Shown here: positions 34,111 to 44,048 of the stretch, in pieces | Numbering within the stretch: position 1 is the first letter of the stretch | Layout: each line of letters opens with the position of its first letter | Origin: Streptomyces tsukubensis | Lineage (GTDB): Bacteria; Actinomycetota; Actinomycetes; Streptomycetales; Streptomycetaceae | Direction of reading: 5' to 3' | DNA: 64,000 nucleotides | NCBI RefSeq assembly: GCF_003932715.1 | Contig: NZ_CP020700.1 | Coordinates: 5,974,501 to 6,038,500, forward strand | Translations under genes and position numbers: made by a program | Notes under the pieces: generated by a model | The model's database searches: none | What the model saw: the letters and a program-made list of their open reading frames with translations, nothing else | What the model was told of the DNA's origin: nothing

Positions 34111-34220
34111 CCTCGTCGTTGCTGACGTTCGGTCCGCTCGGGACCGCTCCGTCGCCCTCCCCTCCGTTCCCGGACGCCCGGCCGCCCCGGACGCGTCCGA
34201 GCGCCCCGTGAAGGACCTCG

Positions 34221-35204
34221 ATGACCCGACCCGCCCCCGCCGCGAGCCTGCCCGCCGCCGGTACCGAACCGGCCCTCCCCGCAGGCACCGACTCCACGGG
34301 CACCGCCCCCACCGGACGCCGGATCACCGGCGCCGTCTGGGGCGCCCTCGCCATCGTTTACGTCGTCTGGGGCTCGACCTACCTCGGCATAGCCATCACC
34401 GTCGAGACCCTGCCGCCGTTCCTCTCGGCCGGAGCCCGGTTCGCGCTCGCCGGAGTGCTCCTCGGAGCGATCGTCGCCTGGCGGCAGGGCCCCGCCGCCC
34501 TCAAGGTCACCCGGGCGCAGCTCGGCTCCGCCGTACTCGTCGGACTGCTGCTCCTGCTCGGCGGCAACAGCCTCGTCGTCCTCGCCGAGACCGCCATCCC
34601 CTCCGGGCTCGCCGCGCTCCTCGTCGCCATCGTGCCCGCCTGGGTCGTCGTGCTCCGCCGCGCCTCCGGCGAGCGGCCGGGCGGCCGGGCGTACGCCGGT
34701 GTCGCCATCGGCCTCGCCGGGCTCGCGGTCCTCACCCTGCCCGGACTCAGCGGCGACGTCCGCCTCTGGGGCGTACTGATCGTGATCGCGGCCACCGTGA
34801 GCTGGTCCGTGGGCTCCTTCTTCTCCTCCCGGATACCGATGCCGGGCAACCCCTTCACCGCCAGCGCGTACGAGATGGTCGCGGGCGGCATCGGCTGCGC
34901 CCTGGTGGGGCTCGGCCGCGGCGAGCACGTCGGCTTCTCGGTCGACGAGGTCTCCACCCGTTCCTGGCTGGCCCTCGCCTACCTGGTGCTCTTCGGCTCG
35001 CTGGTGGCGTTCACCGCCTACGCCTGGCTGCTGCACTCCGCGCCGCTGTCGCTGGTCGCCACCTATGCGTACGTCAACCCGGTCGTCGCGGTCTTCCTCG
35101 GCGCCGTGTTCCTCAGTGAGCCCGTCACCTGGCCGATCCTCCTCGGCGGCGGGATCGTGGTCGCCGCGGTCTGTCTGATCGTGAGCACCGAACGCCGCCG
35201 CTGA
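34221..35204 (+). CDS. EamA/DMT family transporter
   Basis: This 327-residue membrane protein has about ten hydrophobic segments arranged as two EamA repeats. The first opens with VYVVWGSTYLGIAITVETLP and the second contains SWSVGSFFSSRIPMP. Family members export amino acids, metabolites or drugs; the substrate here is unknown. A Pro/Ala/Thr-rich cytoplasmic tail of about 35 residues precedes the first segment. It has its own promoter with a leader of about 100 nt. Genes on both sides are monocistronic. Confidence 0.9.
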   Translation: MTRPAPAASLPAAGTEPALPAGTDSTGTAPTGRRITGAVWGALAIVYVVWGSTYLGIAITVETLPPFLSAGARFALAGVLLGAIVAWRQGPAALKVTRAQLGSAVLVGLLLLLGGNSLVVLAETAIPSGLAALLVAIVPAWVVVLRRASGERPGGRAYAGVAIGLAGLAVLTLPGLSGDVRLWGVLIVIAATVSWSVGSFFSSRIPMPGNPFTASAYEMVAGGIGCALVGLGRGEHVGFSVDEVSTRSWLALAYLVLFGSLVAFTAYAWLLHSAPLSLVATYAYVNPVVAVFLGAVFLSEPVTWPILLGGGIVVAAVCLIVSTERRR

Positions 35205-35281
35205 ACCGCGCCCCGGCCCCCGGCCCGGAGATCCCGCCCGGAGCCCCGCGTCGCCCCGTACCTCCATGGCTACACCAAAGC

Positions 35282-35301
35282 GTCGGGTCCCGGGGCCCGA
35301 C
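35282..35301 (+). terminator. hairpin after the EamA gene
   Basis: GTCGGG and CCCGAC flank a palindromic TCCCGGGG centre, 78 bp after the transporter stop. It is a near-perfect 20 bp dyad without a T-tract. Confidence 0.5.
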
Positions 35302-35389
35302 CACTCCACCCCGGACAAACGACCCCGCGGCCTCCCGCACCTACCGTGGGACCGCACACCCCCAACTCCTACCTCGGAAGGGCCGGGAC

Positions 35390-36835
35390 ATGACCTCCAC
35401 CCACGCCTTCTGGCTCGCCGGCCGCCAGGCCACCGGTGAGACCTCGTTCGACGTCACCAACTCGTGGGACGGACGGCTCGTCGGCACGGTCTCCGTACCG
35501 ACCGAGGAGCAGGTCGAGGAGGCCGTCGCCGCCGCCTACGCCGTACGGGACGAATTCGCCGCGACCCCCGCCCATGTCCGGGCCGCCGCCCTCGACCACG
35601 TCTCGCGCCGGCTCGCCGAGCGCACCGAGGAGATCGCGCAGCTCATCTCCGCCGAGAACGGCAAGCCCATCAAGTGGGCCCGCGGCGAGGTCGGCCGCGC
35701 CGTGTCCGTGTTCCGGTTCGCCGCCGAGGAGGCCCGCCGCTTCAACGGCGGCGACGCCCAGCGGCTGGACACCGACGCCGGAGGCACGGGCCGGCTCGCG
35801 CTCACCCGCCGGGTGCCGCGCGGCGTCGTCCTCGGCATCGCGCCGTTCAACTTCCCGCTGAACCTCAGCGCCCACAAGGTCGCCCCGGCCATCGCCGTCG
35901 GCGCGCCGATCATCCTCAAGCCCGCCCCGGCGACCCCGATCTCCTCGCTGGTCCTGGGCGAGCTGCTGGCCGAGACCGACCTCCCGGCCGGTTCCTGGTC
36001 CGTGCTGACCGTCCCCAACGAGCGGATGCCCGCCCTGGTCCAGGACGAGCGGCTGCCCGTGATCTCCTTCACCGGCTCCGGCCCCGTCGGGTACGCGATC
36101 ATGGACTCGGTGCCGCGTAAGCACACCACCCTGGAGCTGGGCGGCAACGGCGCCGCCGTCGTCCTCGCCGACTGGTCATCCGAGGCCGATCTGGACTGGG
36201 CCGCGAGCCGGATCGCGACCTTCTCCAACTACCAGGGCGGCCAGTCCTGCATCTCCGTCCAGCGGGTGATCGCCGACGCCTCCGTCTACGACCGGCTGCT
36301 GCCGAAGATCGTCGCGGCCGTCGAGGCCCAGGTCACCGGCGACCCGTCGGACGCCGCCACCGATGTCGGCCCGCTGGTCAGCGAGGACGCCGCCCGCCGG
36401 GTGGAGTCCTGGGTCGACGAGGCCGTCGCCGCGGGCGCCGCCCTGCTGGCGGGCGGCAAGCGCGACGGCGCCACCTATGCGCCGACCGTGCTCGCCGACG
36501 TCCCGGCCGGGACCACGATCTCCTGCGAGGAGGTCTTCGGCCCGGTGCTCACCGTCACCCGGGTGGACGGCGAGGAAGCCGCCTTCGCGGCCGTCAACGA
36601 CTCCAAGTACGGTCTGCAGGCGGGCGTCTTCACCCACGACGTCCGGACCGCGTTCCGCGCCCACCGCGCCCTGGAGGTCGGCGGCGTGATCGTCGGCGAC
36701 GTACCCTCCTACCGTGCGGACCAGATGCCGTACGGCGGCGCCAAGCAGTCCGGCGTCGGCCGTGAGGGCGTCGCGTACGCCATGGACGACTACACCTACG
36801 AGCGGGTGCTGGTCCTCACGGGCCTGGCCCTCTGA
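35390..36835 (+). CDS. aldehyde dehydrogenase (lactaldehyde/semialdehyde dehydrogenase-like)
   Basis: This 481-residue NAD(P)-dependent aldehyde dehydrogenase has catalytic C287 in YQGGQSCISVQRV, the base Glu in TLELGGNGA and APFNFPLN for cofactor binding. GQSCISVQR is the variant found in lactaldehyde and related dehydrogenases, different from the GQDCTAATR of the two other enzymes in this window. Its neighbourhood suggests succinic semialdehyde oxidation after GabT, but lactaldehyde or other aldehydes fit the motif as well. ATG at 35390 has GGAAGGG upstream. A strong terminator follows. Confidence 0.9.
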   Translation: MTSTHAFWLAGRQATGETSFDVTNSWDGRLVGTVSVPTEEQVEEAVAAAYAVRDEFAATPAHVRAAALDHVSRRLAERTEEIAQLISAENGKPIKWARGEVGRAVSVFRFAAEEARRFNGGDAQRLDTDAGGTGRLALTRRVPRGVVLGIAPFNFPLNLSAHKVAPAIAVGAPIILKPAPATPISSLVLGELLAETDLPAGSWSVLTVPNERMPALVQDERLPVISFTGSGPVGYAIMDSVPRKHTTLELGGNGAAVVLADWSSEADLDWAASRIATFSNYQGGQSCISVQRVIADASVYDRLLPKIVAAVEAQVTGDPSDAATDVGPLVSEDAARRVESWVDEAVAAGAALLAGGKRDGATYAPTVLADVPAGTTISCEEVFGPVLTVTRVDGEEAAFAAVNDSKYGLQAGVFTHDVRTAFRAHRALEVGGVIVGDVPSYRADQMPYGGAKQSGVGREGVAYAMDDYTYERVLVLTGLAL

Positions 36836-36855
36836 GACCCGCTCCCTTCAGGCCC

Positions 36856-36893
36856 GGCGGCCGGAGCCCTGCTGTGCGGGGGCTCCGGCCGCC
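36856..36893 (+). terminator. strong hairpin terminator of the aldehyde dehydrogenase gene
   Basis: A perfect 14 bp stem (GGCGGCCGGAGCCC against GGGCTCCGGCCGCC) with a 10 nt loop lies 20 bp past the stop and is followed by GTGTTT. Confidence 0.88.
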
Positions 36894-37116
36894 GTGTTTC
36901 CGCTGTGTTCTGCGGGTTCCGTCCCCCGCGCGCCGGGACCGCCCGGGAAGCCGTCCCCCGACCGGATCCGGCGGGATGGTGCACCCGCCGGGGATCGGGT
37001 AGGACGAAAGGTGTACGAGGGAGTACGAGGCAGTAGCACCGGCCGGTAGCGAGCCCGCGCCCGCCCGGCCGCACCCGACGACGCCCGCACCACGACACCG
37101 CGGCGAGGTGGACCTC

Positions 37117-39066
37117 ATGACCGCACCACTGGAGAAGGACCGGCCCCCCAGGGTCACCGAGCGGGAGGCCCGGCAGGTCGCCGAGGCCGCCCGCGAACAG
37201 GACTGGCGCAAGCCGAGCTTTGCCAAGGAGCTGTTCCTCGGACGGTTCCGGCTCGACCTGATCCACCCGCACCCCCTCCCCGCGGGCGAGGACGTCCGGC
37301 GCGGCGAGGAGTTCCTCTCCAGACTCCGCGCCTTCTGCGAATCCTCGGTCGACGGCGCGCGGATCGAACGGGAGGACCGGATCCCCGACGAGGTCATCGA
37401 CGGGCTGCGGGAGCTCGGCGCGCTCGGCATGAAGATCGACCCCAAGTACGGGGGCCTCGGCCTCACCCAGGTCTACTACAACAAGGCGCTCGCCCTCGTC
37501 GGCTCCGCCAGCCCCGCGATCGGCGCCCTGCTCTCCGCGCACCAGTCCATCGGCGTACCGCAGCCGCTGAAGCTCTTCGGCACCCAGGAGCAGAAGGACG
37601 CCTTCCTGCCCCGGCTGGCCCGCCACGACATCTCCGCCTTCCTGCTCACCGAGCCGGACGTGGGCTCCGACCCGGCCCGGCTGGCCACCACGGCCCTGCC
37701 GGACGGCGATGCGTACGTCCTCGACGGAGTGAAGCTGTGGACGACCAACGGCGTCGTCGCCGACCTCCTGGTGGTGATGGCCCGGGTGCCGAAGTCGGAC
37801 GACCACCCCGGCGGGATCACCGCCTTCGTCGTCGAGGCGAACAGCGAAGGCATCACCGTCGAGAACCGCAACTCCTTCATGGGGCTGCGCGGTCTGGAGA
37901 ACGGCGTCACCCGCTTCCACCGGGTCCGGGTCCCGGCGGCCAACCGGATCGGTCCCGAAGGGGCGGGCCTGAAGATCGCCCTCACCACCCTCAACACCGG
38001 CCGGCTCTCCTTGCCCGCGATGTGCGTCGGCGCAGGGAAGTGGTGTCTGAAGATCGCCCGCGAATGGTCGGCCGTCCGCGAGCAGTGGGGCCGGCCGGTC
38101 GCCCGCCACGAGGCCGTCGGCGCGAAGATCTCCTTCATCGCCGCCACCACCTTCGCCCTCGAAGCCGTCGTCGACCTCGCCTCCCAGCTGGCCGACGAGG
38201 ACCGCAACGACATCCGTATCGAAGCCGCGCTCGCCAAGCTGTACGGCTCCGAAATGGCCTGCCTGATGGCCGACGAACTGGTCCAGATCCGCGGTGGCCG
38301 GGGCTTCGAGACCGCAGAGTCGCTGGCCGCCCGCGGCGAACGGGCCGTCGCCGCCGAACAGCTCCTGCGCGATCTGCGGATCAACCGCATCTTCGAGGGC
38401 TCCACCGAGATCATGCACCTGCTGATCGCCCGCGAGGCCGTCGACGCCCATCTCAAGGTCGCGGGCGGGCTCATCGACCCGGACACATCCCTGGGCGACA
38501 AGGCGAAGGCGGGCGCCCAGGCGGGGGCGTTCTACGCCCGCTGGCTGCCGCAGCTCGTCACCGGGCCCGGGCGGCTCCCCACCTCGTACCAGGAATTCCA
38601 CCCCGACGGCCATCCCGACCTGGGCACCCATCTGCGGTACGCCGAACGCGCCTCGCGCCGGCTCGCCCGCGCCACCTTCCTCGGCATGGCCCGCTGGCAG
38701 GGCCGGATGGAGACCAAACAGGGCTTCCTCGGCCGGATCGTCGACATCGGCGCCGAGCTGTTCGCGATGAGCGCCGCCTGTGTCCGCGCGGAGCTGCTGC
38801 GCGGCGGCGGGGCCGGCCACGGCCGGGAGGCGTACCAGCTGGCCGACGCGTTCTGCCGGCAGTCCAGGCTGCGGGTGGAGGAGCTGTTCGGACGGCTCTG
38901 GAAGAACACCGACGACATCGACCGCAAGGTTGTCGGCAAGGTGCTGGCCGGTGCGTACACCTGGCTGGAGGAGGGCGTGATCGACCCCAGCGGGGACGCC
39001 CCGTGGATCGCCGACGCCACCCCCGGCCCCTCCCGCCGCGAAAACGTCCACCGCCCGATCCCCTGA
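37117..39066 (+). CDS. acyl-CoA dehydrogenase (long, VLCAD/ACAD9-like)
   Basis: This 649-residue flavoprotein has the acyl-CoA dehydrogenase domains in order. The N-terminal helices contain LGMKIDPKYGGLGL, the beta domain contains FLLTEPDVGSDPAR and KLWTTNGVVADL, and the C-terminal helices end in IFEGSTEIMHLLIAREA, where the catalytic-region Glu lies. A further 200 residues extend past this, as in VLCAD-type enzymes that bind membranes or dimerise. It oxidises long-chain acyl-CoA to the 2-enoyl form. I chose ATG 37117 over GTG 37108 because GAGG (37105-37108) is eight bases upstream. Confidence 0.93.
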   Translation: MTAPLEKDRPPRVTEREARQVAEAAREQDWRKPSFAKELFLGRFRLDLIHPHPLPAGEDVRRGEEFLSRLRAFCESSVDGARIEREDRIPDEVIDGLRELGALGMKIDPKYGGLGLTQVYYNKALALVGSASPAIGALLSAHQSIGVPQPLKLFGTQEQKDAFLPRLARHDISAFLLTEPDVGSDPARLATTALPDGDAYVLDGVKLWTTNGVVADLLVVMARVPKSDDHPGGITAFVVEANSEGITVENRNSFMGLRGLENGVTRFHRVRVPAANRIGPEGAGLKIALTTLNTGRLSLPAMCVGAGKWCLKIAREWSAVREQWGRPVARHEAVGAKISFIAATTFALEAVVDLASQLADEDRNDIRIEAALAKLYGSEMACLMADELVQIRGGRGFETAESLAARGERAVAAEQLLRDLRINRIFEGSTEIMHLLIAREAVDAHLKVAGGLIDPDTSLGDKAKAGAQAGAFYARWLPQLVTGPGRLPTSYQEFHPDGHPDLGTHLRYAERASRRLARATFLGMARWQGRMETKQGFLGRIVDIGAELFAMSAACVRAELLRGGGAGHGREAYQLADAFCRQSRLRVEELFGRLWKNTDDIDRKVVGKVLAGAYTWLEEGVIDPSGDAPWIADATPGPSRRENVHRPIP

Positions 39067-39535
39067 CGTCGGCGTCCGCCGCCCGGCGGGGCACAGCAGA
39101 GGGCCGGGGGCCGATCCGGCCCTCAGCCCTCAGCCCTCAGCCCTCGGCCCTCAGCCCCCGGGGCGGCCGGGTGTCCGGTTCCGGACTGCTCCCGCACACG
39201 AATCCGCGTCCGGCCCCCCGCCGGTACGGGACGCGGATCCCCGCCCGGGCGGCACAGGCAGCCGAACCCGCGCCCTGCGGGTGGGCGTACGGCCCCGGAA
39301 ACCGGTTACCCGGGAAGCCGGCCTTCCGCCCCGGGCGGCCATGAGCGGTAGCCGCGGGTTCCCGACCCATCGCGTCGAACGGGTGCGGTACCGGCCGCAG
39401 GAGGCGCTCTGCACGCGGCTGTACGGCCCCCGGAAACCGGCCTCCGGGGCCGAATCCGCTCGCCCGGCCGCCCCGCCGCGCCGCCGACCGACCCGCGCTG
39501 GTCCCCGTCGGCGGTATTGCGGACACAATGGGGGC
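39067..39535. other. gene-free stretch upstream of dxr with short repeats
   Basis: This 469 bp stretch holds a heptamer array at 39120-39154 and a direct repeat of about 22 bp, GTACGGCCC(C)CGGAAACCGG, at about 39286-39304 and 39422-39441. The dxr promoter should lie near the end; CACAAT (39524-39529) is a possible -10 only six bases before the ATG. I see no gene in it. Confidence 0.5.
39120..39154. repeat. CCCTCAG heptamer tandem repeat (five units)
   Basis: Five head-to-tail 7 bp units CCCTCAG, the fourth with G for A, lie 53 bp after the acyl-CoA dehydrogenase stop. This is a microsatellite-like tract, unusual in Streptomyces intergenic DNA. Confidence 0.9.
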
Positions 39536-40792
39536 ATGAGCGACAGCCCATCCCCCCTCGCCGATCCGCACACCGTCTTCGCGCCCGACCCGGGCACCGG
39601 TCCGCGGGACCTCGTCGTCCTCGGCTCGACCGGCTCCATCGGCACGCAGGCCATCGACCTCGTGCTGCGCAACCCGGACCGGTTCCGGGTGACCGCGCTC
39701 TCCGCGGCGGGCGGCCGGGTCGGTCTCCTCGCCGAGCAGGCCAGGACGCTGCGGGTGGCGGCCGTCGCGGTGGCCCGGGAGGACGCCGTACCGGCCCTGC
39801 GCGAGGCACTGTCCGCCGAATACGGCAGCGAGCCGCAGCCCGAGATCCTCGCCGGGCCCGCCGCCGCCGCCGAACTGGCCGCCACCGACTGCCACACCGT
39901 GCTCAACGGCATCACGGGCTCCATCGGCCTGGCCCCGACGCTCGCCGCGCTGAAGGCCGGGCGCACCCTCGCCCTCGCCAACAAGGAGTCCCTGATCGTC
40001 GGCGGGCCGCTGGTCAAGGAGCTGGCCCGGCCCGGTCAGATCATCCCCGTGGACTCCGAGCACGCCGCGCTCTTCCAGGCGCTGGCCGCCGGCACCCGCG
40101 CCGATGTGCGCAAGCTGGTGGTCACCGCGTCCGGCGGCCCCTTCCGCGGCCGTACCCGCGCGGAGCTCGCCGCCGTCACCCCCGCCGACGCCCTGGCGCA
40201 CCCCACCTGGGCGATGGGCCCGGTGATCACGGTCAACAGCGCCACCCTGGTCAACAAGGGCCTCGAAGTCATCGAGGCACATCTGCTGTACGACATCCCC
40301 TTCGACCGTATCGAGGTCGTCGTCCACCCCCAGTCGTACGTCCACTCCATGGTGGAGTTCAGCGACGGCTCCACCCTCGCCCAGGCCACCCCGCCCGATA
40401 TGCGCGGCCCCATCGCCATCGGCGTCGGCTGGCCCGAGCGGATCCCGGACGCCGCCCCCGCCTTCGACTGGACCAAGGCCTCCACCTGGGAGTTCTTCCC
40501 GCTGGACACCGAGGCCTTCCCCTCCGTCGGACTCGCCCGCCACGTCGGCGAACTCGGCGGTACCGCCCCCGCCGTGTTCAACGCCGCCAACGAGGAGTGC
40601 GTGGACGCGTTCCTCGCCGGAAAGCTGCCGTTCAACGGAATCATGGATACGGTCACGGAGGTCGTCACCGAACACGGGGTGCCCGCGAGGGGAACCCGGC
40701 TGACGGTCGAAGACGTCCTGGAGGCGGAGGACCGGGCCCGCGCCCGGGCCCGGGAACTGGCGGCGAAAGCCACGGCGGAGGCGCGCGCATGA
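39536..40792 (+). CDS. dxr: 1-deoxy-D-xylulose 5-phosphate reductoisomerase
   Basis: This 418-residue enzyme converts DXP to 2-C-methyl-D-erythritol 4-phosphate with NADPH, the second step of the MEP isoprenoid pathway. The NADPH loop [11 protein letters not shown] is near residue 30. The metal and substrate motifs [23 protein letters not shown] and [12 protein letters not shown] follow in order. ATG at 39536 is preceded by GGGGG. Its TGA overlaps the ATG of the protease gene. ispG follows that gene, so two MEP steps are clustered here. Confidence 0.97.
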   Translation: MSDSPSPLADPHTVFAPDPGTGPRDLVVLGSTGSIGTQAIDLVLRNPDRFRVTALSAAGGRVGLLAEQARTLRVAAVAVAREDAVPALREALSAEYGSEPQPEILAGPAAAAELAATDCHTVLNGITGSIGLAPTLAALKAGRTLALANKESLIVGGPLVKELARPGQIIPVDSEHAALFQALAAGTRADVRKLVVTASGGPFRGRTRAELAAVTPADALAHPTWAMGPVITVNSATLVNKGLEVIEAHLLYDIPFDRIEVVVHPQSYVHSMVEFSDGSTLAQATPPDMRGPIAIGVGWPERIPDAAPAFDWTKASTWEFFPLDTEAFPSVGLARHVGELGGTAPAVFNAANEECVDAFLAGKLPFNGIMDTVTEVVTEHGVPARGTRLTVEDVLEAEDRARARARELAAKATAEARA

Positions 40793-42090
40793 CGATGTTG
40801 TTGACGGTGCTCGGCATCGCGATGTTCGCGATCGGGCTGTTGTTCTCCATCGCCTGGCACGAACTGGGCCATCTGTCGACGGCCAAGCTGTTCGGCATCC
40901 GGGTACCGCAGTACATGGTCGGTTTCGGGCCGACCCTGTGGTCCCGGAAGAAGGGCGAGACGGAGTACGGCATCAAGGCCGTCCCCCTCGGCGGCTACAT
41001 CCGCATGATCGGCATGTTCCCGCCGGGCGCCGACGGACGGGTCGAGGCCCGCTCCACCTCCCCGTGGCGCGGCATGATCGAAGACGCCAGGACCGCCGCG
41101 TACGAGGAACTGGAACCCGGCGACGAGAACCGGCTCTTCTACACGCGCAGGCCGTGGAAGCGCGTGATCGTGATGTTCGCCGGGCCCTTTATGAACCTGG
41201 TGCTCGCCGTCGCGATCTTCCTCGGCGTCTCGATGACCTTCGGCTTCTCCACCCAGACCACCGAGGTCGCCGGGGTGCAGCAGTGCGTGATCTCGCAGAG
41301 CGCCGACCGCGACACCTGCGCCGCGGGCGATCCCGTCTCGCCCGCCCGGGCCGCCGGACTGCAGACCGGCGACAGGATCACCGCGTTCAACGGCACACCG
41401 GTGAAGGACTGGGCCACCCTCTCCGACCGGATCCGCGACACCATCGGCCCGGCCACCATCACCGTCGAGCGCGGCGGACAGGAAGTCGTCCTGAACGCGA
41501 CCCTCCGCGAGAACATGGTGGCCAAGAAGGACTCCGACGGCGAGGTCGTCCCCGGCGAGTACGTACCGGCCGGCTATCTGGGCTTCGCCGCCAAGACCGA
41601 GATCCTCCCGCTCTCCCTGGGCGCCTCCGTCGACCGCATGGGCGACATGCTCCAGAACGGCGTCGAGTCGATCATCGCGCTCCCCGCCAAGGTCCCCGAC
41701 CTGTGGAACGCCGCCTTCGCCGACGCCGAGCGCAAGGACGACTCCCCGGTCGGCGTGGTCGGCGCGGCCCGGATCAGCGGCGAGGTGATGACCCTCGACG
41801 CACCCGCGCAGAACCTCTTCGCGATGTTCCTGATGCTGCTCGCGGGCTTCAACCTCTCCCTCTTCCTCTTCAATATGCTGCCGCTGCTGCCGCTGGACGG
41901 CGGCCATATCGCGGGGGCGCTCTGGGAGTCCGTACGGCGCCGGATCGCCCGGCTCTTCCGGCGGCCCGACCCCGGCCCGTTCGACGTGGCCAAGCTGATG
42001 CCGGTCGCCTATGTCGTCGCGGGCATCTTCATCTGCTTCACCCTGCTGGTTCTGGTCGCCGATATCGTCAATCCGGTCAAAATCACCTGA
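40789..42090 (+). CDS. site-2 protease, RseP/Rip1-like M50 metalloprotease
   Basis: This 433-residue intramembrane zinc protease has HELGH with H24, E25 and H28 in the first membrane segment and the third ligand Asp in LPLDGGH (near 370). A PDZ domain lies between (about 195-250, [19 protein letters not shown]), with a second membrane pair after it. It cleaves membrane-embedded proteins such as anti-sigma factors. The ATG overlaps the dxr stop (ATGA), so it is translated with dxr. The dxr-protease-ispG order is conserved in actinobacteria. Confidence 0.95.
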   Translation: MTMLLTVLGIAMFAIGLLFSIAWHELGHLSTAKLFGIRVPQYMVGFGPTLWSRKKGETEYGIKAVPLGGYIRMIGMFPPGADGRVEARSTSPWRGMIEDARTAAYEELEPGDENRLFYTRRPWKRVIVMFAGPFMNLVLAVAIFLGVSMTFGFSTQTTEVAGVQQCVISQSADRDTCAAGDPVSPARAAGLQTGDRITAFNGTPVKDWATLSDRIRDTIGPATITVERGGQEVVLNATLRENMVAKKDSDGEVVPGEYVPAGYLGFAAKTEILPLSLGASVDRMGDMLQNGVESIIALPAKVPDLWNAAFADAERKDDSPVGVVGAARISGEVMTLDAPAQNLFAMFLMLLAGFNLSLFLFNMLPLLPLDGGHIAGALWESVRRRIARLFRRPDPGPFDVAKLMPVAYVVAGIFICFTLLVLVADIVNPVKIT

Positions 42091-42117
42091 TCGGCGGTTG
42101 ACCTAGGGAAACCGGCT

Positions 42118-42151
42118 ACGGCGGCCGAGCGCACACACGCTCGGCCGCCGT
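42118..42151 (+). terminator. strong hairpin terminator of the dxr operon
   Basis: A perfect 14 bp stem (ACGGCGGCCGAGCG against CGCTCGGCCGCCGT) with a CACACA loop lies 27 bp past the protease stop. Confidence 0.9.
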
Positions 42152-42267
42152 CACCTTCGGGCGGTTCGGGCGCGCGATGTGCTCGCGTCAACCCCGGTGC
42201 CGTAACCTCGATGGCCTGAGCCCGCCGTTCTTCGGGGCCACGTCCACACCATGGGGTAGCACTGCTG

Positions 42268-43425
42268 ATGACCGCGATTTCTCTCGGTATGCCTTCCGTT
42301 CCGACCAAGCTCGCGGACCGCCGCGTGAGCCGGAAGATCCAGGTCGGATCAGTCGCCGTCGGCGGGGACGCGCCCGTCTCGGTCCAGTCCATGACCACCA
42401 CCAGGACCTCCGACATCGGCGCCACCCTCCAGCAGATCGCCGAGCTGACCGCGTCCGGCTGCCAGATCGTCCGGGTCGCCTGTCCGACCCAGGACGACGC
42501 CGACGCCCTCGCCGTGATCGCCCGCAAGTCCCAGATCCCGGTGATCGCCGACATCCACTTCCAGCCGAAGTACGTCTTCGCCGCGATCGACGCCGGCTGC
42601 GCGGCGGTCCGGGTCAACCCCGGCAACATCAAGCAGTTCGACGACCAGGTCAAGGAGATCGCCAAGGCCGCGGGCGAGGCGGGCACCCCGATCCGGATCG
42701 GCGTCAACGCCGGCTCCCTGGACCGCCGTCTGCTCCAGAAGTACGGCAAGGCCACCCCGGAGGCGCTGGTCGAGTCCGCGCTCTGGGAGGCGTCCCTCTT
42801 CGAAGAGCACGGCTTCCGCGACATCAAGATCTCCGTCAAGCACAACGACCCCGTCGTGATGGTCAACGCCTACCGGCAGCTGGCCGCCCAGTGCGACTAC
42901 CCGCTCCACCTCGGCGTCACCGAGGCCGGTCCGGCGTTCCAGGGCACCATCAAGTCCGCGGTGGCGTTCGGCGCGCTCCTCAGCGAGGGCATCGGCGACA
43001 CCATCCGGGTCTCCCTCTCCGCCCCGCCCGCGGAGGAGGTCAAGGTCGGCATCCAGATCCTCGAATCGCTCAATCTGCGCCAGCGGCGTCTGGAGATCGT
43101 CTCCTGCCCCTCCTGCGGCCGCGCCCAGGTCGACGTCTACAAGCTCGCCGACGAGGTCACCGCCGGTCTGGAGGGCATGGAGGTCCCGCTGCGGGTCGCC
43201 GTCATGGGCTGTGTCGTCAACGGCCCGGGCGAGGCGCGCGAGGCCGACCTCGGCGTCGCCTCCGGCAACGGCAAGGGCCAGATCTTCGTCAAGGGCGAGG
43301 TCATCAAGACCGTCCCCGAGTCGAAGATCGTCGAGACCCTGATCGAAGAGGCGATGAAGATCGCGGAGCAGATGGAGAAGGACGGCGTCGCCTCGGGCGA
43401 ACCGACGGTCGCCATCGGCGCCTGA
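42268..43425 (+). CDS. ispG: 4-hydroxy-3-methylbut-2-en-1-yl diphosphate synthase
   Basis: This 385-residue iron-sulfur enzyme reduces MEcPP to HMBPP, the penultimate MEP step. It begins with [12 protein letters not shown] and [10 protein letters not shown], typical of GcpE. The [4Fe-4S] cluster ligands C280 and C283 (SCPSCGR) and C315 (GCVVNGPGE), with the fourth ligand Glu in the same motif, are intact. The TIM-barrel part precedes them. ATG at 42268. It has its own upstream region after the dxr-operon terminator; TAACCT near 42203 may be its -10. Confidence 0.97.
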   Translation: MTAISLGMPSVPTKLADRRVSRKIQVGSVAVGGDAPVSVQSMTTTRTSDIGATLQQIAELTASGCQIVRVACPTQDDADALAVIARKSQIPVIADIHFQPKYVFAAIDAGCAAVRVNPGNIKQFDDQVKEIAKAAGEAGTPIRIGVNAGSLDRRLLQKYGKATPEALVESALWEASLFEEHGFRDIKISVKHNDPVVMVNAYRQLAAQCDYPLHLGVTEAGPAFQGTIKSAVAFGALLSEGIGDTIRVSLSAPPAEEVKVGIQILESLNLRQRRLEIVSCPSCGRAQVDVYKLADEVTAGLEGMEVPLRVAVMGCVVNGPGEAREADLGVASGNGKGQIFVKGEVIKTVPESKIVETLIEEAMKIAEQMEKDGVASGEPTVAIGA

Positions 43426-43518
43426 CCCCCTGCGGGGGGAGCATCGCAGGGCCCCGGCCCCTGAGCCCGGGTTTCTCCGCCCGGGAGGCGGCCGCCGTGG
43501 CGGTACCTGCCACGGCGG
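43426..43518 (+). terminator. terminator hairpins after ispG
   Basis: Two hairpins follow the stop: CCCCC-TGC-GGGGG at 43426-43438 and a perfect 10 bp stem CCGCCGTGGC/GCCACGGCGG around GGTACCT at 43492-43518. Confidence 0.7.
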
Positions 43519-43652
43519 TGGCCGTACGCGGCCGGGCCCTCTCACGGGTCTCCCGGGCTCCAGCCGTTCCGAGTCCGGTGCGGCCGGCCCCGGGCACGGC
43601 CGAACGGACCGCCCCGGGCCCGCCGCGCGGCACCGCCGGGCTCGATGCCGCT

Positions 43653-43695
43653 GTTTCCGGGCGCCGCGACCGCCCCTCCGGTACCGCCCGGAAAC
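43653..43695. repeat. inverted repeat hairpin in gene-free block
   Basis: GTTTCCGGGCG (43653-43663) pairs perfectly with CGCCCGGAAAC (43685-43695) across 21 nt. It stands at the start of the repeat-filled block downstream of ispG. Confidence 0.7.
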
Positions 43696-43718
43696 GGCTC
43701 CACGGGGCGGACGCGGAC

Positions 43719-43920
43719 CGGGGCACGGTCGCTTTGCGGCCCCGCGGGGCTCGTGCCGGGACAGCCGGACGGGTCGGAGCCCGGGTCGCCTGGCGGTCGG
43801 CAGCACCCGGCGCCGCCGGTTCGGGGTCGGGGACGCCCCGGGACCGCCCGGACCGCCGTCCGGTGTGGGCTCCACGGAGCGGAGCCCCCCCGGCGGACGC
43901 AACCCCGGGCGCGGGACCGT
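43719..43920. repeat. minisatellite module, short copy
   Basis: About one and a half units of a ~57 bp repeat (43719-43800) are followed by a tail (about 43815-43920) carrying the palindrome CCGGACCGCCGTCCGG (43848-43863) and CACGGAGCGGAGCC. The first 35 bases (43719-43753) recur exactly at 44135-44169, and the tail recurs at about 44340-44460. The whole is a shorter copy of the module at 44049-44460. Confidence 0.8.
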
Positions 43921-44048
43921 CGCGGGATTCCGGAGTCGCCCCGGAGACGGGGTATCCCGGAACCGCAGGGCCCGGGAGCCGGTGTCGCCGGGCTGCTCCG
44001 GCGGCGACCAGGAGCCTTCAGACCCCGGCGCTGGTGCCTCGCCCGCCG

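Noticed and set aside
34056..34220. Specific riboswitch class upstream of the EamA gene
   Set aside because: Only one perfect hairpin is visible and no known aptamer consensus could be recognised, so no class was assigned.
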